Part shown: in pieces, positions 25,979 through 34,365 of the stretch | How the letters are laid out: each line of letters begins with the position of its first letter | How positions within the stretch are numbered: position 1 is the first letter of the stretch | Source of the DNA: a bacterium | GTDB taxonomy: Bacteria > Armatimonadota > Chthonomonadetes > Chthonomonadales > CAJBBX01 | DNA: 34,365 bases | NCBI GenBank assembly: GCA_009885735.1 | Contig: VFKD01000177.1 | Span: 1 to 34,365 of the forward strand | Direction: 5' to 3' | Position numbers and translations under genes: made by a program | Notes under the pieces: model-generated | What the model was told of the DNA's origin: nothing | Database searches by the model: none | What the model saw: the letters and a program-made list of their open reading frames with translations, nothing else

Positions 25979-26013
25979 GCCCGCCGCAAGACCTGCGGCG
26001 GGCGGTTACTTTG
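25979..26013 (+). terminator. Rho-independent terminator
   Basis: Perfect 10-bp stem GCCCGCCGCA (25979-25988) / TGCGGCGGGC (25994-26003) with loop AGACC, followed by GGTTACTTTG. Confidence 0.75.
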
Positions 26014-26061
26014 CCTTGTACCACGCAGAAACACTGGCTGTCGCGGTAAGATGAACTTGAC

Positions 26062-27417
26062 ATGCCACGAGCGAATCGAACTGTTCAGGATACGTCGCAC
26101 GAGGGACAAACCAGCGTTGGTGTGGTGAGCAAGCGACGGCGTGTCGCCCTTGCGCTAGCATTGGCCGTGGTTGGTGGGGCGCTCTGGATTAGGTTCGGGG
26201 GCGCACTCTCGTCCCCAGAGCAGCTCCTCAAGCTGTCCAATGAAGTTCGGCTCGTGGCTGCACCGGACGTTCCAGCATCCGATGCCCCCGACGTTCGCGA
26301 AAAGCTCGCGAAGCTCTCCGTGGAGGCCCTCCCTGTTGCGCCAGAGGAGCTTGTGGCGGCAGCGCGCAGGCGTCTCGATCTAGGGGATCTCCTCACTGCC
26401 CGAGCGCTCATATTGAAGGTCTCTCTCGGTGGCGACGTCCAGGTGTATGGCGCGGCACAAGAGACGCTGGCCCTCACCTGCAAGAATCTGGGACTTCTTG
26501 ATGAAGCCCGTACGGCGTGCGAGCGACTCATCAAGCTAGACCCTCGGGGCGCCGCCAGCCGGATATCATTGGCCGATACTTTGGACCTGATCGGGCAGAA
26601 AGACGACGCGGCAGCCGCGTTGGCTGATGCCCTCGATAACCTTCGCCCACGCGACATTCACGGGATTCTCGCGCTTTCTCGCGCCTACAATAGGCGCTAT
26701 AACAACCCAAAGGCACTGGAACTTGCGTTGAAGTCGCTCGATCTTGGTCCCACGGAGCCAGAAGTGGCCGTTTACGTCGCCGCCCTTGAGATCAAGCAGG
26801 GTAGGATTCTTGACGCGGAGAATCGGCTCAGCGCGCTGATACGCGGTGGAGCCAAATCCGCCCGTACACACCGACTCATGGCGGAACTGCTGGCCGCCAA
26901 ACCAAACGCTGATTCTCTCGCTGGCAGGCGTGAACACCACCTACTTACCGCGCTCCAACACGACCCTGCCGAAGTACGTGCCGCCGAGGAGTTGGTCAAG
27001 CTCTACAATGCTGCCAGCCGCTGGAAGGAGTGCGCGTACGTAGCGGCGCTGGCCCTCGTACACGACCCGCGCAATGGCTCGCTGCGCATGCTCTACTCGT
27101 CGGCTCTCGGCAAGCTCGGAAATCAGTCCGAGGCCCAACAACAGCGAGACATCGCCCATACGGCACTGGCGCTTGACCGTGAGATTAGTCAGCTCGTTAC
27201 GCTGAAGAACAACCGACCGTATGATCCGGCTCTGCGTGTTCGCCTCTCGGCGGCTTATCGGAAACAGGGTCGGTACACTGCTGCGCTGTCCGAAGCCCAG
27301 GCGGCTTACGTAGTTGACAGGCACAAAGGGGTAGGTCGCCTCGCGCTCGAAGTAGTTTCGCGTGAGCTGGGAATTGAGATGCCAATCGTCAAAATGCCGG
27401 CAAAGACCCACCCATGA
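26062..27417 (+). CDS. TPR-repeat protein
   Basis: N-terminal TM (VALALALAVVGGALWI), then repeated helical TPR-like segments: TCKNLGLLDEARTACERLIKLDPRGAASRISLADTLDLIGQKDDAAAAL, LRVRLSAAYRKQGRYTAALSEAQAAYVVD. Confidence 0.8.
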   Translation: MPRANRTVQDTSHEGQTSVGVVSKRRRVALALALAVVGGALWIRFGGALSSPEQLLKLSNEVRLVAAPDVPASDAPDVREKLAKLSVEALPVAPEELVAAARRRLDLGDLLTARALILKVSLGGDVQVYGAAQETLALTCKNLGLLDEARTACERLIKLDPRGAASRISLADTLDLIGQKDDAAAALADALDNLRPRDIHGILALSRAYNRRYNNPKALELALKSLDLGPTEPEVAVYVAALEIKQGRILDAENRLSALIRGGAKSARTHRLMAELLAAKPNADSLAGRREHHLLTALQHDPAEVRAAEELVKLYNAASRWKECAYVAALALVHDPRNGSLRMLYSSALGKLGNQSEAQQQRDIAHTALALDREISQLVTLKNNRPYDPALRVRLSAAYRKQGRYTAALSEAQAAYVVDRHKGVGRLALEVVSRELGIEMPIVKMPAKTHP

Positions 27418-29111
27418 AATTACGATTCCTCACCGTGCTCTGCGTGGTTCTCTTCGTGCCAGGGTGCAAGAGAGGAAACTCAGGTCAGCCACCCACCATT
27501 CGGCAGCCCGCTCCCGAGGTGCGTTTTCGCGACGTAGCCGCCGAGGTTGGCCTAACTGCATCTCGGCACAATGGAGCGTTTGGAGAGAGGTGGATGCCGG
27601 AGTCGATTGGCGGAGGCGGCGCCTTCATCGACTATAACGCGGATGGATTTCTGGACGTACTGGTGGTAAACGGAGACTGGTGGCCGGGGCACCCATACAA
27701 AGGCACCCGTCCAACCTTGTTGCTCTTTCGCAACGAAGGCGGCAAGCGCTTCACCGATGTAACGAAAGCCACCGGTCTCGCGATCTCGCTTCAGGGAATG
27801 GGAGCGGCGGTTGGAGACTATGATGGAGACGGCTTCGACGATCTGTTCATCAGCGGGGTGGGCGAGTGCAGGCTGTTTCACAACGTACGAGGAGAGAAGT
27901 TCAAAGATGTCACATCGGTTAGTGGGCTGAACGACCCTGGGTGGTCGTCAAGCGCCGCCTGGCTCGACTATAACCGAGATGGCCGGCTAGACCTGTTTGT
28001 GTGTCACTATCTGCGTTGGACTCCCGCGCTGAATGTTCGATGCGGCACCACGTTTCCCACCTACTGCAGGCCGCAGGAGTATGAACCTGAGACATGCCGG
28101 CTCTACAAGGGCAGCGGAGACGGCCGTTTTCAGGATGTCACCAAGGCCTCGGGCATTCAGACGGAGGATTCGAAGGCGCTTGGCGTCGTGGTTCGCGACT
28201 TCAACCAGGATGGCTTTCCGGACATCATGGTTGCAAACGACATGACGCCGAACAGGCTTTTTATGGGTACTCGTTCCGGCAGGTTCGAGGAGCAAGGAAT
28301 GCAGCTTGGAATCGGGCTTACGGAAACTGGACAAGTGCGAGGTTCGATGGGAATGGATGCCGCCCAGTGCTGGCCCGATGGCGGCCTGGGAGTCGCCATT
28401 GGAAACTTCTTTGGTGAAGGAGTGGACCTCTACCGTGCAGGGACCTCCGGTCTGTTCACGGAACTAGCGACGCAGGCGGGCCTAAGGAAGCCATCACAGC
28501 CCTATGTAACATTCGGGCTGCTGTTCCTGGATGCGGATAATGATGGCGATCAAGACCTCTATATCGCGAACGGGAACATCTATGACAACGTAAAGCTCAT
28601 GGACCCGAAACAGACCCACGCGCAGCCGGGCCAGCTCTTTGCAAACGATGGCAACGGCCAGTTCACCGACGCGGGTCCAGCGGGTGACATCGGTCTGCCC
28701 TCGGTTGGTCGAGGCGCCTGTCGAGGGGATTTCGATAATGATGGCAGGGTGGACCTGCTGCTCGTGCCGAACAGCGGACCGGTGCGTCTCCTCCGCAACG
28801 AGACTCTAACTCCGAACCATTGGCTCTCGATCGAACTCCTGGGCGTACTGCGCAATACTAATGGTCTTGGCGCACAAGTACAGCTTGAAGCCGGCACTCT
28901 GAAACTCACCGCAGAGGCAGCGAGTGGCTCCAGCTACTTGTCAGAGAGCGATCAGCGTCTCCACTTCGGCTTGGGAGGCGCGACTCGAGTGGATACGATA
29001 CGGGTTACCTGGCCGGACGGCTTAGTCTCGGTCATTAGGGACCAACCCGTGGATCGTGTCATTCCAGTAAACCATCCAACGGTCCATTACAAGACATTGG
29101 GACGTACATGA
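27414..29111 (+). CDS. CRTAC1 family protein (FG-GAP/VCBS repeats plus ASPIC/UnbV)
   Basis: Lipobox-like FVPGC. FIDYNADGFLDVLVVNG, GDYDGDGFDDLFISGVG, DFNQDGFPDIMVAND and DADNDGDQDLYIANG repeats. C-terminal GLGAQVQLEAG...SYLSESDQRLHFGLG...IRVTWPDG. ATGA overlap with the TPR gene. Confidence 0.92.
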   Translation: MKLRFLTVLCVVLFVPGCKRGNSGQPPTIRQPAPEVRFRDVAAEVGLTASRHNGAFGERWMPESIGGGGAFIDYNADGFLDVLVVNGDWWPGHPYKGTRPTLLLFRNEGGKRFTDVTKATGLAISLQGMGAAVGDYDGDGFDDLFISGVGECRLFHNVRGEKFKDVTSVSGLNDPGWSSSAAWLDYNRDGRLDLFVCHYLRWTPALNVRCGTTFPTYCRPQEYEPETCRLYKGSGDGRFQDVTKASGIQTEDSKALGVVVRDFNQDGFPDIMVANDMTPNRLFMGTRSGRFEEQGMQLGIGLTETGQVRGSMGMDAAQCWPDGGLGVAIGNFFGEGVDLYRAGTSGLFTELATQAGLRKPSQPYVTFGLLFLDADNDGDQDLYIANGNIYDNVKLMDPKQTHAQPGQLFANDGNGQFTDAGPAGDIGLPSVGRGACRGDFDNDGRVDLLLVPNSGPVRLLRNETLTPNHWLSIELLGVLRNTNGLGAQVQLEAGTLKLTAEAASGSSYLSESDQRLHFGLGGATRVDTIRVTWPDGLVSVIRDQPVDRVIPVNHPTVHYKTLGRT

Positions 29112-29138
29112 TTCCTGAATACTGGGGCAACCTTCAGC

Positions 29139-30257
29139 ATGGCGGATAACCAACCTGGAACTGGGCGAAGGGGCGAAGGCGCTTGGACCGTGCGCCTGTG
29201 TACCGTCAGCGGCATACCCATTCGCCTTCACTTCACGTTCCTGGTTCTGCTTCTTTGGCTTGGCCTATCTGCGTCGAAAGTGTCGGGCGGCAGTTGGCAG
29301 GGATTTGCCTTCATCGCGAGCGTGTTTGGCTGCGTCATACTTCACGAGCTTGGCCACAGCCTGGTTGCACAACGGTTCGGCATCGGGGTCGCCGAGATTG
29401 TTCTCTACCCCATGGGAGGAGTGGCTCGCCTGGAGCGCCTGCCCAAGCCTCCACAGGAGTTTTGGATCGCGCTGGCAGGTCCCGCGGTCAACGTGGTCAT
29501 CGCCGGCATTCTGTGGCCAATAATCGCTGCTCGCGGAGGTATGTCGCCGTGGGAACAGTTGTCACCGGTGGGCGGGAACTGGCTTCAGCAGCTCATGGGT
29601 GCGAACCTTGTGCTGGCTGCGTTCAATATGCTGCCGGCCTTCCCGATGGATGGTGGTCGCGTGCTTCGCTCGCTGCTCGCGTTTCGCATGGGCGAGGTGA
29701 AGGCCACCGAGCTGGCTGCATCGATTGGTCAGTTGGCCGCGTTCGGGCTCGGCCTTGCCGGACTGGTTTACAGCTCAATCATCCTTCTGTTCATCGCTTT
29801 CTTCGTCTACATTGGCGCGGGCCAGGAAGCAGCAATGTATCGCGGAAGAGCGCTTGTGGGCGGAGTTCCTACCAAGGAGGCAATGATTACAGAGTTTAAG
29901 TGTCTCCCTGCAGATGCCACTATTGGTCAGGCTGCGGACCTGCTGCTCGAGACCTCGCAGCAGGACTTCCCCGTGGTCCATGGCAGCGAGATACTCGGCG
30001 TTCTCAGCAGGCAGGCGCTGCTGCGCGGGTTAGCCGTTGAGGGACCCTCTGGATACGTGGTCGGCGCGATGACACGTGACTATCCCCGCGCGGAACCCGA
30101 CGACGACCTGGAGGAGACCGTGGCAAGGCTGCAGGCCTCGGGCCAGTCCTGCATGCTGGTGATGGAAGATGAGACGATCAAGGGGCTGCTGACGATGGAG
30201 AACCTTGCTGAGTTCCTGGTTGTCCGACAGATCACCGCGTCTCGTCGACGCACCTAA
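29139..30257 (+). CDS. Site-2 protease (M50 family) with CBS domains
   Basis: HELGHSLVAQRFGI (HELGH at 29343-29357), NMLPAFPMDGGRVLRSLLA, and a C-terminal CBS pair (LPADATIGQAADLLLETSQQDFPVVHGSEILGVLSRQALL). Confidence 0.94.
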   Translation: MADNQPGTGRRGEGAWTVRLCTVSGIPIRLHFTFLVLLLWLGLSASKVSGGSWQGFAFIASVFGCVILHELGHSLVAQRFGIGVAEIVLYPMGGVARLERLPKPPQEFWIALAGPAVNVVIAGILWPIIAARGGMSPWEQLSPVGGNWLQQLMGANLVLAAFNMLPAFPMDGGRVLRSLLAFRMGEVKATELAASIGQLAAFGLGLAGLVYSSIILLFIAFFVYIGAGQEAAMYRGRALVGGVPTKEAMITEFKCLPADATIGQAADLLLETSQQDFPVVHGSEILGVLSRQALLRGLAVEGPSGYVVGAMTRDYPRAEPDDDLEETVARLQASGQSCMLVMEDETIKGLLTMENLAEFLVVRQITASRRRT

Positions 30258-30260
30258 CAA

Positions 30261-32408
30261 ATGCGCTGGACGCTCGCGCTTCTGGCGTGCCTTCTATGCG
30301 GGGCTGCTCGTGCTCAGCCCGCTCCGGAGATTCGCGCATTCTGGGTGGATGCGTTTAACCCTGGCGCTCGGAGCGCGTCCGAGATCGATCTTCTCCTCAA
30401 GCGAGTACGGCAGACAAACTGCAATGCTGTGTTCGTTCAGATGCGCAAGGGCGCCGATGCCTATTATCTCTCCCGCTACGACCCCTGGGCCAGCAACAGC
30501 AAGCGCTTCGACGCACTGGCCTACCTGATCAGGCAGGCTCACTCAAGTGTGCCCAGAATACAGGTTCATGCGTGGCTCAACACGTTTGCCGTTGGCAAGA
30601 CCCGAGGCAACCCGATGCACATCGCAGCTCGTCATCCCGATTGGCTCAGCATGTCGGACACGGGTGAGAGCTACGATAATGAGGCTACTAAGGTAGACCC
30701 GGGTCATCCAGGCGCGTCGGACTGGACAGCGAGGGTCTATCTGGACGTTCTTCGACACTACGATGTGGACGGAGTTCACTTCGACTTTGTCCGATACGGC
30801 TCAACAGGTCGAAAGGGCAATTGGGGCTACAATCCGGCGAGTGTGGCGCGATTCAACAGAAGGTTCGGACGCACCGGTAAGCCGCCTGCGGACGACCCCG
30901 AATGGATGCAGTGGCGACGCGATCAGGTCACCCAATTCGTGCGCCGGGTCTATGCTCAGGCACAGCGGGTCAAACCAAGGGCGATGATATCAGCAGCTAC
31001 TATCACATGGCAGAACGGGCCGAAGAGCCGCGCCGAGTATGCTGCTAAAACGGCCGGTATGACGAGGGTCTTCCAGGACTGGCGTGCCTGGATGCAGGAG
31101 GGCATCCTCGACCTGAACTGCCAGATGAGCTACTTCTCCGAACAGCGTCACCCAGACTACTTTCGCAACTGGACAGCCTTCGGACGAGCAAACAGGTATG
31201 GCAGGTGGGTCACTGCAGGCATCGGTTTGTGGATGAACACGATTGCTGGAAGCATGCGTCAGATCCGGACTGCCCTCGCGAGTGTCAGGGCAGGTGCGGC
31301 ACAGGGTGTCTTGCTCTACTCGTATGCAGGCACCAACGCAAACTCTCGCGGCTCCGAGCAAAACTATGACGAGCACCTCTACTCCGCGCTCGCAACAGAC
31401 TCCACAAACGCACTTCCGGCGCCATTTGCGAGACCCGTGGCTTTTCCAGCAATGCCTTGGAAGAGCAGTCCCAAGACCGGGACAGTGATGGGCTACGCTG
31501 TCGCGGGGCCTGATCTTGTGCCCGCGGATGGCGCGCGGATTGTGCTTAGTGGACCTGAAACGAGGGTGATACGCGCAGATGCGCTTGGTTTCTACGCATT
31601 CGTGGGCCTGAAACCGGGCTGGTATCGGGTCGCGTTGGAGTCAAGCGGCAACACGAAGGGAATCATGGTTCAGGCCAAGGCCGGCGTCGCTGAGATCGTT
31701 CCAACGTTGCTGGGTGCGCCTCTGTCTGGCTTGCGGAATTCGGTGGAAGATGCGTACCTGGCGCCGATGGGAAGCCGCGTAGCTCTGCTTGACGTCGAAA
31801 CCATCATCGGCACGGACGTCACCGAGAACGTGCTCTATGTGTCAAGCCCGAACACTGGCGATACACTGCGCGTAATTCTGCCTGATTCGCCCGGCATAGC
31901 GATTCAGCAGGGAGATCGAGTAGCGGTCATGGGTGAGGTCGGGGAGGTGCGGGGCGAGCGGGCCCTCCTCAACGCGAAAACGATGTACCTTGGACCTACA
32001 AACGTCGAACTTGATGGTGGCAAGCGATGGCGACGGATTCAATACAGCGGCATCGTAAGCAGGGTAAGTGCCGACAGCATCACTGTCAAGACAGGGGCCG
32101 GCGCAGTGGAAGTGCTGCTTGCCTCGCGAAAAGCGCCCGGAGTCGAGGATGAACTCGTGGAGGCGCACGTACCGGAGATGGGTGCGCGAGTTACGGTGCT
32201 GGGTATCCTCATGTCCACTGCGGACGCTGCCGGTGTACGGGCGCTTCGCTTGGTACCCGGCGGCCCAGGGGATATTGTGACGATTGGAGCGCCCGTGAAG
32301 TCCAACCCGAGCTTGGGGCTGGACTGGATCGTCGTCGCGCTTCTTGTTCTGGTCATCCTTCGGGCGGTCTTCAACGGGCTCAAGGCAATACGCTCCGACA
32401 GGGCGTGA
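30261..32408 (+). CDS. Family 10-like glycoside hydrolase (GHL10/DUF187) with C-terminal TM
   Basis: EIRAFWVDAFNPGARSASEIDLLLKRVRQTNCNAVFVQMRKGADAYY, IQVHAWLNTFAVG, DVDGVHFDFVRYG and LDLNCQMSYF. C-terminal helix LDWIVVALLVLVILRAVF. Confidence 0.88.
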   Translation: MRWTLALLACLLCGAARAQPAPEIRAFWVDAFNPGARSASEIDLLLKRVRQTNCNAVFVQMRKGADAYYLSRYDPWASNSKRFDALAYLIRQAHSSVPRIQVHAWLNTFAVGKTRGNPMHIAARHPDWLSMSDTGESYDNEATKVDPGHPGASDWTARVYLDVLRHYDVDGVHFDFVRYGSTGRKGNWGYNPASVARFNRRFGRTGKPPADDPEWMQWRRDQVTQFVRRVYAQAQRVKPRAMISAATITWQNGPKSRAEYAAKTAGMTRVFQDWRAWMQEGILDLNCQMSYFSEQRHPDYFRNWTAFGRANRYGRWVTAGIGLWMNTIAGSMRQIRTALASVRAGAAQGVLLYSYAGTNANSRGSEQNYDEHLYSALATDSTNALPAPFARPVAFPAMPWKSSPKTGTVMGYAVAGPDLVPADGARIVLSGPETRVIRADALGFYAFVGLKPGWYRVALESSGNTKGIMVQAKAGVAEIVPTLLGAPLSGLRNSVEDAYLAPMGSRVALLDVETIIGTDVTENVLYVSSPNTGDTLRVILPDSPGIAIQQGDRVAVMGEVGEVRGERALLNAKTMYLGPTNVELDGGKRWRRIQYSGIVSRVSADSITVKTGAGAVEVLLASRKAPGVEDELVEAHVPEMGARVTVLGILMSTADAAGVRALRLVPGGPGDIVTIGAPVKSNPSLGLDWIVVALLVLVILRAVFNGLKAIRSDRA

Positions 32409-32584
32409 TATCCACTCTGTTTGTCACCGAGGAGGTGCCCAAAACCGATGAATTGCACTCCGGAGCCGCCAATCAGGCGCATTTTCTAAGATATATGCGG
32501 AATCGTGCTCATTGGAGAAGGATTCGCTGAGACCAAGGCGAACTTGGCGCTAGTGTCGTTCATACGTTCAACGGAGGTCATGTG

Positions 32585-32722
32585 ATGGAAGCCTATTGCG
32601 TCAAGTGCAAGTCGAAGAGAGAGATGAAGGATGCGACCGCCATTACCATGAAGAATGGCAAGCCCGCAACGACGGGCACGTGCTCCACCTGTGGCACCAA
32701 GATGTTCAAGATAGGCAAGTAG
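32585..32722 (+). CDS. DUF5679 small zinc-ribbon protein (45 aa), absent from the supplied ORF track
   Basis: My translation: MEAYCVKCKSKREMKDATAITMKNGKPATTGTCSTCGTKMFKIGK. Two CxxC knuckles. GGAGG RBS at 32573-32577, 7 nt upstream. Confidence 0.93.
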   Translation: MEAYCVKCKSKREMKDATAITMKNGKPATTGTCSTCGTKMFKIGK

Positions 32723-32750
32723 CTCCGGCTCTTTTTGCTCGTTGTGAGTT

Positions 32751-32778
32751 GCGGGCTGGACGGCACCGTCCAGCCTGC
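32751..32778 (+). terminator. Strong hairpin downstream of the DUF5679 gene (terminator-like, no T-tract)
   Basis: GGCTGGACGG-CA-CCGTCCAGCC perfect palindrome (32754-32775), extendable to 13 bp with one G-U pair. Confidence 0.5.
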
Positions 32779-33006
32779 CTATACCCCTCCCGGTTGAGCA
32801 GGTCACCTGTCTGCACGGCCGTGATGGACCCATTGAACCGGTCCACGAGGGTCTTTGCAAGGCAGTCCTGCGTTGCAGACGGCGTCTTGTCGTCGGCGAG
32901 TCTCCACGGGAACCTCATGCTTGGATGGCCACGCTCCATTGACGCGATCCAACGTCGGTTCCACCTATGGAGCCACATGATTCCGCGCCAACGATTCGCA
33001 TCCGAT

Positions 33007-33035
33007 TTGACACCCCGAATAGGTTGCCCTATAAT
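33007..33035 (+). promoter_or_regulatory. Perfect-consensus sigma70 promoter
   Basis: TTGACA (33007-33012), 17-nt spacer, TATAAT (33030-33035), upstream of the gspE/pilB-like gene. Confidence 0.8.
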
Positions 33036-33160
33036 TGGGAGCTTCGGAGCGGATATACCCGATTTGCTGGAACTGAATTCGATCCTTGGTCGTCGATCTA
33101 CTTGTACGGTTTTGACCCGGTAGTGGAAAACCCTCGGGGTTTTCGGAAAGCAGTACGGAA

Positions 33161-34365
33161 GTGGCGGTAGTACAGAATCGCACCACCAGACTGGGTGAGC
33201 AGCTAATCCAGGATGGCGTGATAAACGAACTTCAGCTTCGTCAGGCCCTCGAGCGCCAGCGTCAGACAGGCGCCTTCTTGGGTGAGACCCTTGTTAGCCT
33301 GGGAATGGTTGATTCTCCTGGACTTGGCCGCTACCTTCAAGGCGCCACAGGGTTTCCGTATGTCGACCTTGGCGACATTCCACACAATCCCGGGATAGCG
33401 TCGAGCATTCCAGAGCAAATGGCACGCCGTAAGATGGTGCTGCCCTTCGCTGAGCGCGCCGGCGAGGTTCATGTTGCGATGGCGGATCCTCTGGATCTTG
33501 CCACTGTCGATGAGCTTCGGGCCCGCCTGAATCGTCGGATTGTGCCCTTCTTGGCCCTTCGGGCCGAGCTACAAGAGGCAATCAACCGCACGTTTGACGT
33601 GCGCCAGAAGGCGCTCTCGGTCTTGGACGAGCTGCAGGGCGCCGCTCTCATTGAGGCCGAGCTGTCGGTCGATGAACTCGTTGGGCTTGCCGAGGACGCC
33701 CCGATTGTGCGCCTTGTGAATGGACTTATCCAGGGCGCGGTGACCGCGGGAGCAAGCGACATCCATATCGAACCACAAGAGCACGCCGTGCGGGTGCGTT
33801 ATCGCGTGGACGGAATACTCTTCGATCAGATGACGGTTCCACGGCATCACCAGGCGGCTGTTGTGTCCCGAATCAAGATTATGTCACACTTGAATATTGC
33901 GGAGCGGCGCAGGCCGCAAGACGGGCGCGTGACGTATCGCGACAACGTCGGCGCCGAGTTCGACCTGCGCGTGAGCGTGATGCCGCTGATCTACGGCGAG
34001 AAGGTGGTCATGCGCATACTCGAGAAGTCCGGTTCGTTCGCCGGCCTCGAGAAGCTTGGGTTCTTCCCCGAGCAGCGTAGCGCGTTCGAGGACTTTATCC
34101 GGCGTCCTCACGGCTTGGTGCTCGTAACCGGCCCCACAGGCTCCGGCAAGTCCACTACGCTCTATGGCGCGCTGAATCGGCTCAACGAAAACACTGTTAA
34201 TATCAACACAATCGAAGATCCCGTTGAGTATCACCTAAAGGGCGTTAATCAGGTTCAGGTCAATCCAAAAATTGGAATAACGTTCGCAGCGGGCCTGCGG
34301 ACACTGGTGCGCCAAGACCCGGACGTCATCATGGTTGGCGAGATTCGGGATGGCGAGACGGCCGA
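33161..34365 (+). CDS. Type II secretion/type IV pilus assembly ATPase GspE/PilB, truncated at window edge; GTG start
   Basis: My translation: MAVVQNRTTRLGEQLIQDGVINELQLRQALERQRQTGAFLGETLVSLGMVD... (MshEN-like), DAPIVRLVNGLIQGAVTAGASDIHIEP, RPQDGRVTYR, LVTGPTGSGKSTTLYGALNRLN, NTIEDPVEYHLKGVNQVQVNPKIGITFAAGLRTLVRQDPDVIMVGEIRDGETA. Open to the right edge, so missing from the ORF track. Confidence 0.96.
   Translation, partial: MAVVQNRTTRLGEQLIQDGVINELQLRQALERQRQTGAFLGETLVSLGMVDSPGLGRYLQGATGFPYVDLGDIPHNPGIASSIPEQMARRKMVLPFAERAGEVHVAMADPLDLATVDELRARLNRRIVPFLALRAELQEAINRTFDVRQKALSVLDELQGAALIEAELSVDELVGLAEDAPIVRLVNGLIQGAVTAGASDIHIEPQEHAVRVRYRVDGILFDQMTVPRHHQAAVVSRIKIMSHLNIAERRRPQDGRVTYRDNVGAEFDLRVSVMPLIYGEKVVMRILEKSGSFAGLEKLGFFPEQRSAFEDFIRRPHGLVLVTGPTGSGKSTTLYGALNRLNENTVNINTIEDPVEYHLKGVNQVQVNPKIGITFAAGLRTLVRQDPDVIMVGEIRDGETA

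Noticed and set aside
32967-33170. 67-aa + ORF (MEPHDSAPTIRIRFDTPNRLPYNWELRSGYTRF...)
   Set aside because: Composition is plausible, but there is no RBS, it spans the perfect promoter, and it overlaps the gspE/pilB GTG start. Treated as non-coding pending data.
1-34365. Search for a defence, phage, toxin-antitoxin or secondary-metabolite island
   Set aside because: No integrase, transposase, restriction, Cas, toxin or large synthase motifs were seen. Gene content looks chromosomal and ordinary outside the intergenic elements.

Overview
The window reads as an ordinary, densely coded stretch of a GC-rich bacterial chromosome. The abundance of secreted proteins with a 'Y(A/S)QDYDE' prepilin/DUF1559-type motif, the DUF1800/DUF1501 pair, the TPR plus CRTAC1 pair and the small YYTGPM proteins suggest an Armatimonadota-like lineage; this placement is inference. 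I support about 26 protein-coding genes. They include a DUF899-like protein, a HEMGH zinc metalloprotease, ApbE, a Gfo/Idh/MocA oxidoreductase with an adjacent glycosidase-like protein, DUF1517, Nif3, DUF1844, RdgB and a radA-nadC-birA operon. There is also a sugar-catabolism cluster (SDR, SorE-like dehydrogenase, class II aldolase), DUF1800+DUF1501, a GFTLIEL prepilin followed by two small secreted proteins, TPR+CRTAC1, an M50/CBS site-2 protease, a GHL10-like protein, a 45-aa DUF5679 zinc-ribbon protein missing from the ORF track, and a truncated GspE/PilB ATPase. I found no tRNA, rRNA, CRISPR array, transposase or recognisable defence system. The points most worth a second look are: (1) two tiny secreted proteins downstream of the prepilin sharing a near-invariant GG-x(1-2)-YYTGPM-x-x-K motif, each followed by a strong terminator; (2) an internal duplication of the Rossmann half in the 567-aa SorE-like dehydrogenase, with complementary loss of motifs; (3) several families of nested palindromic intergenic elements; (4) a long structured leader upstream of the prepilin; (5) a perfect-consensus sigma70 promoter upstream of gspE/pilB.
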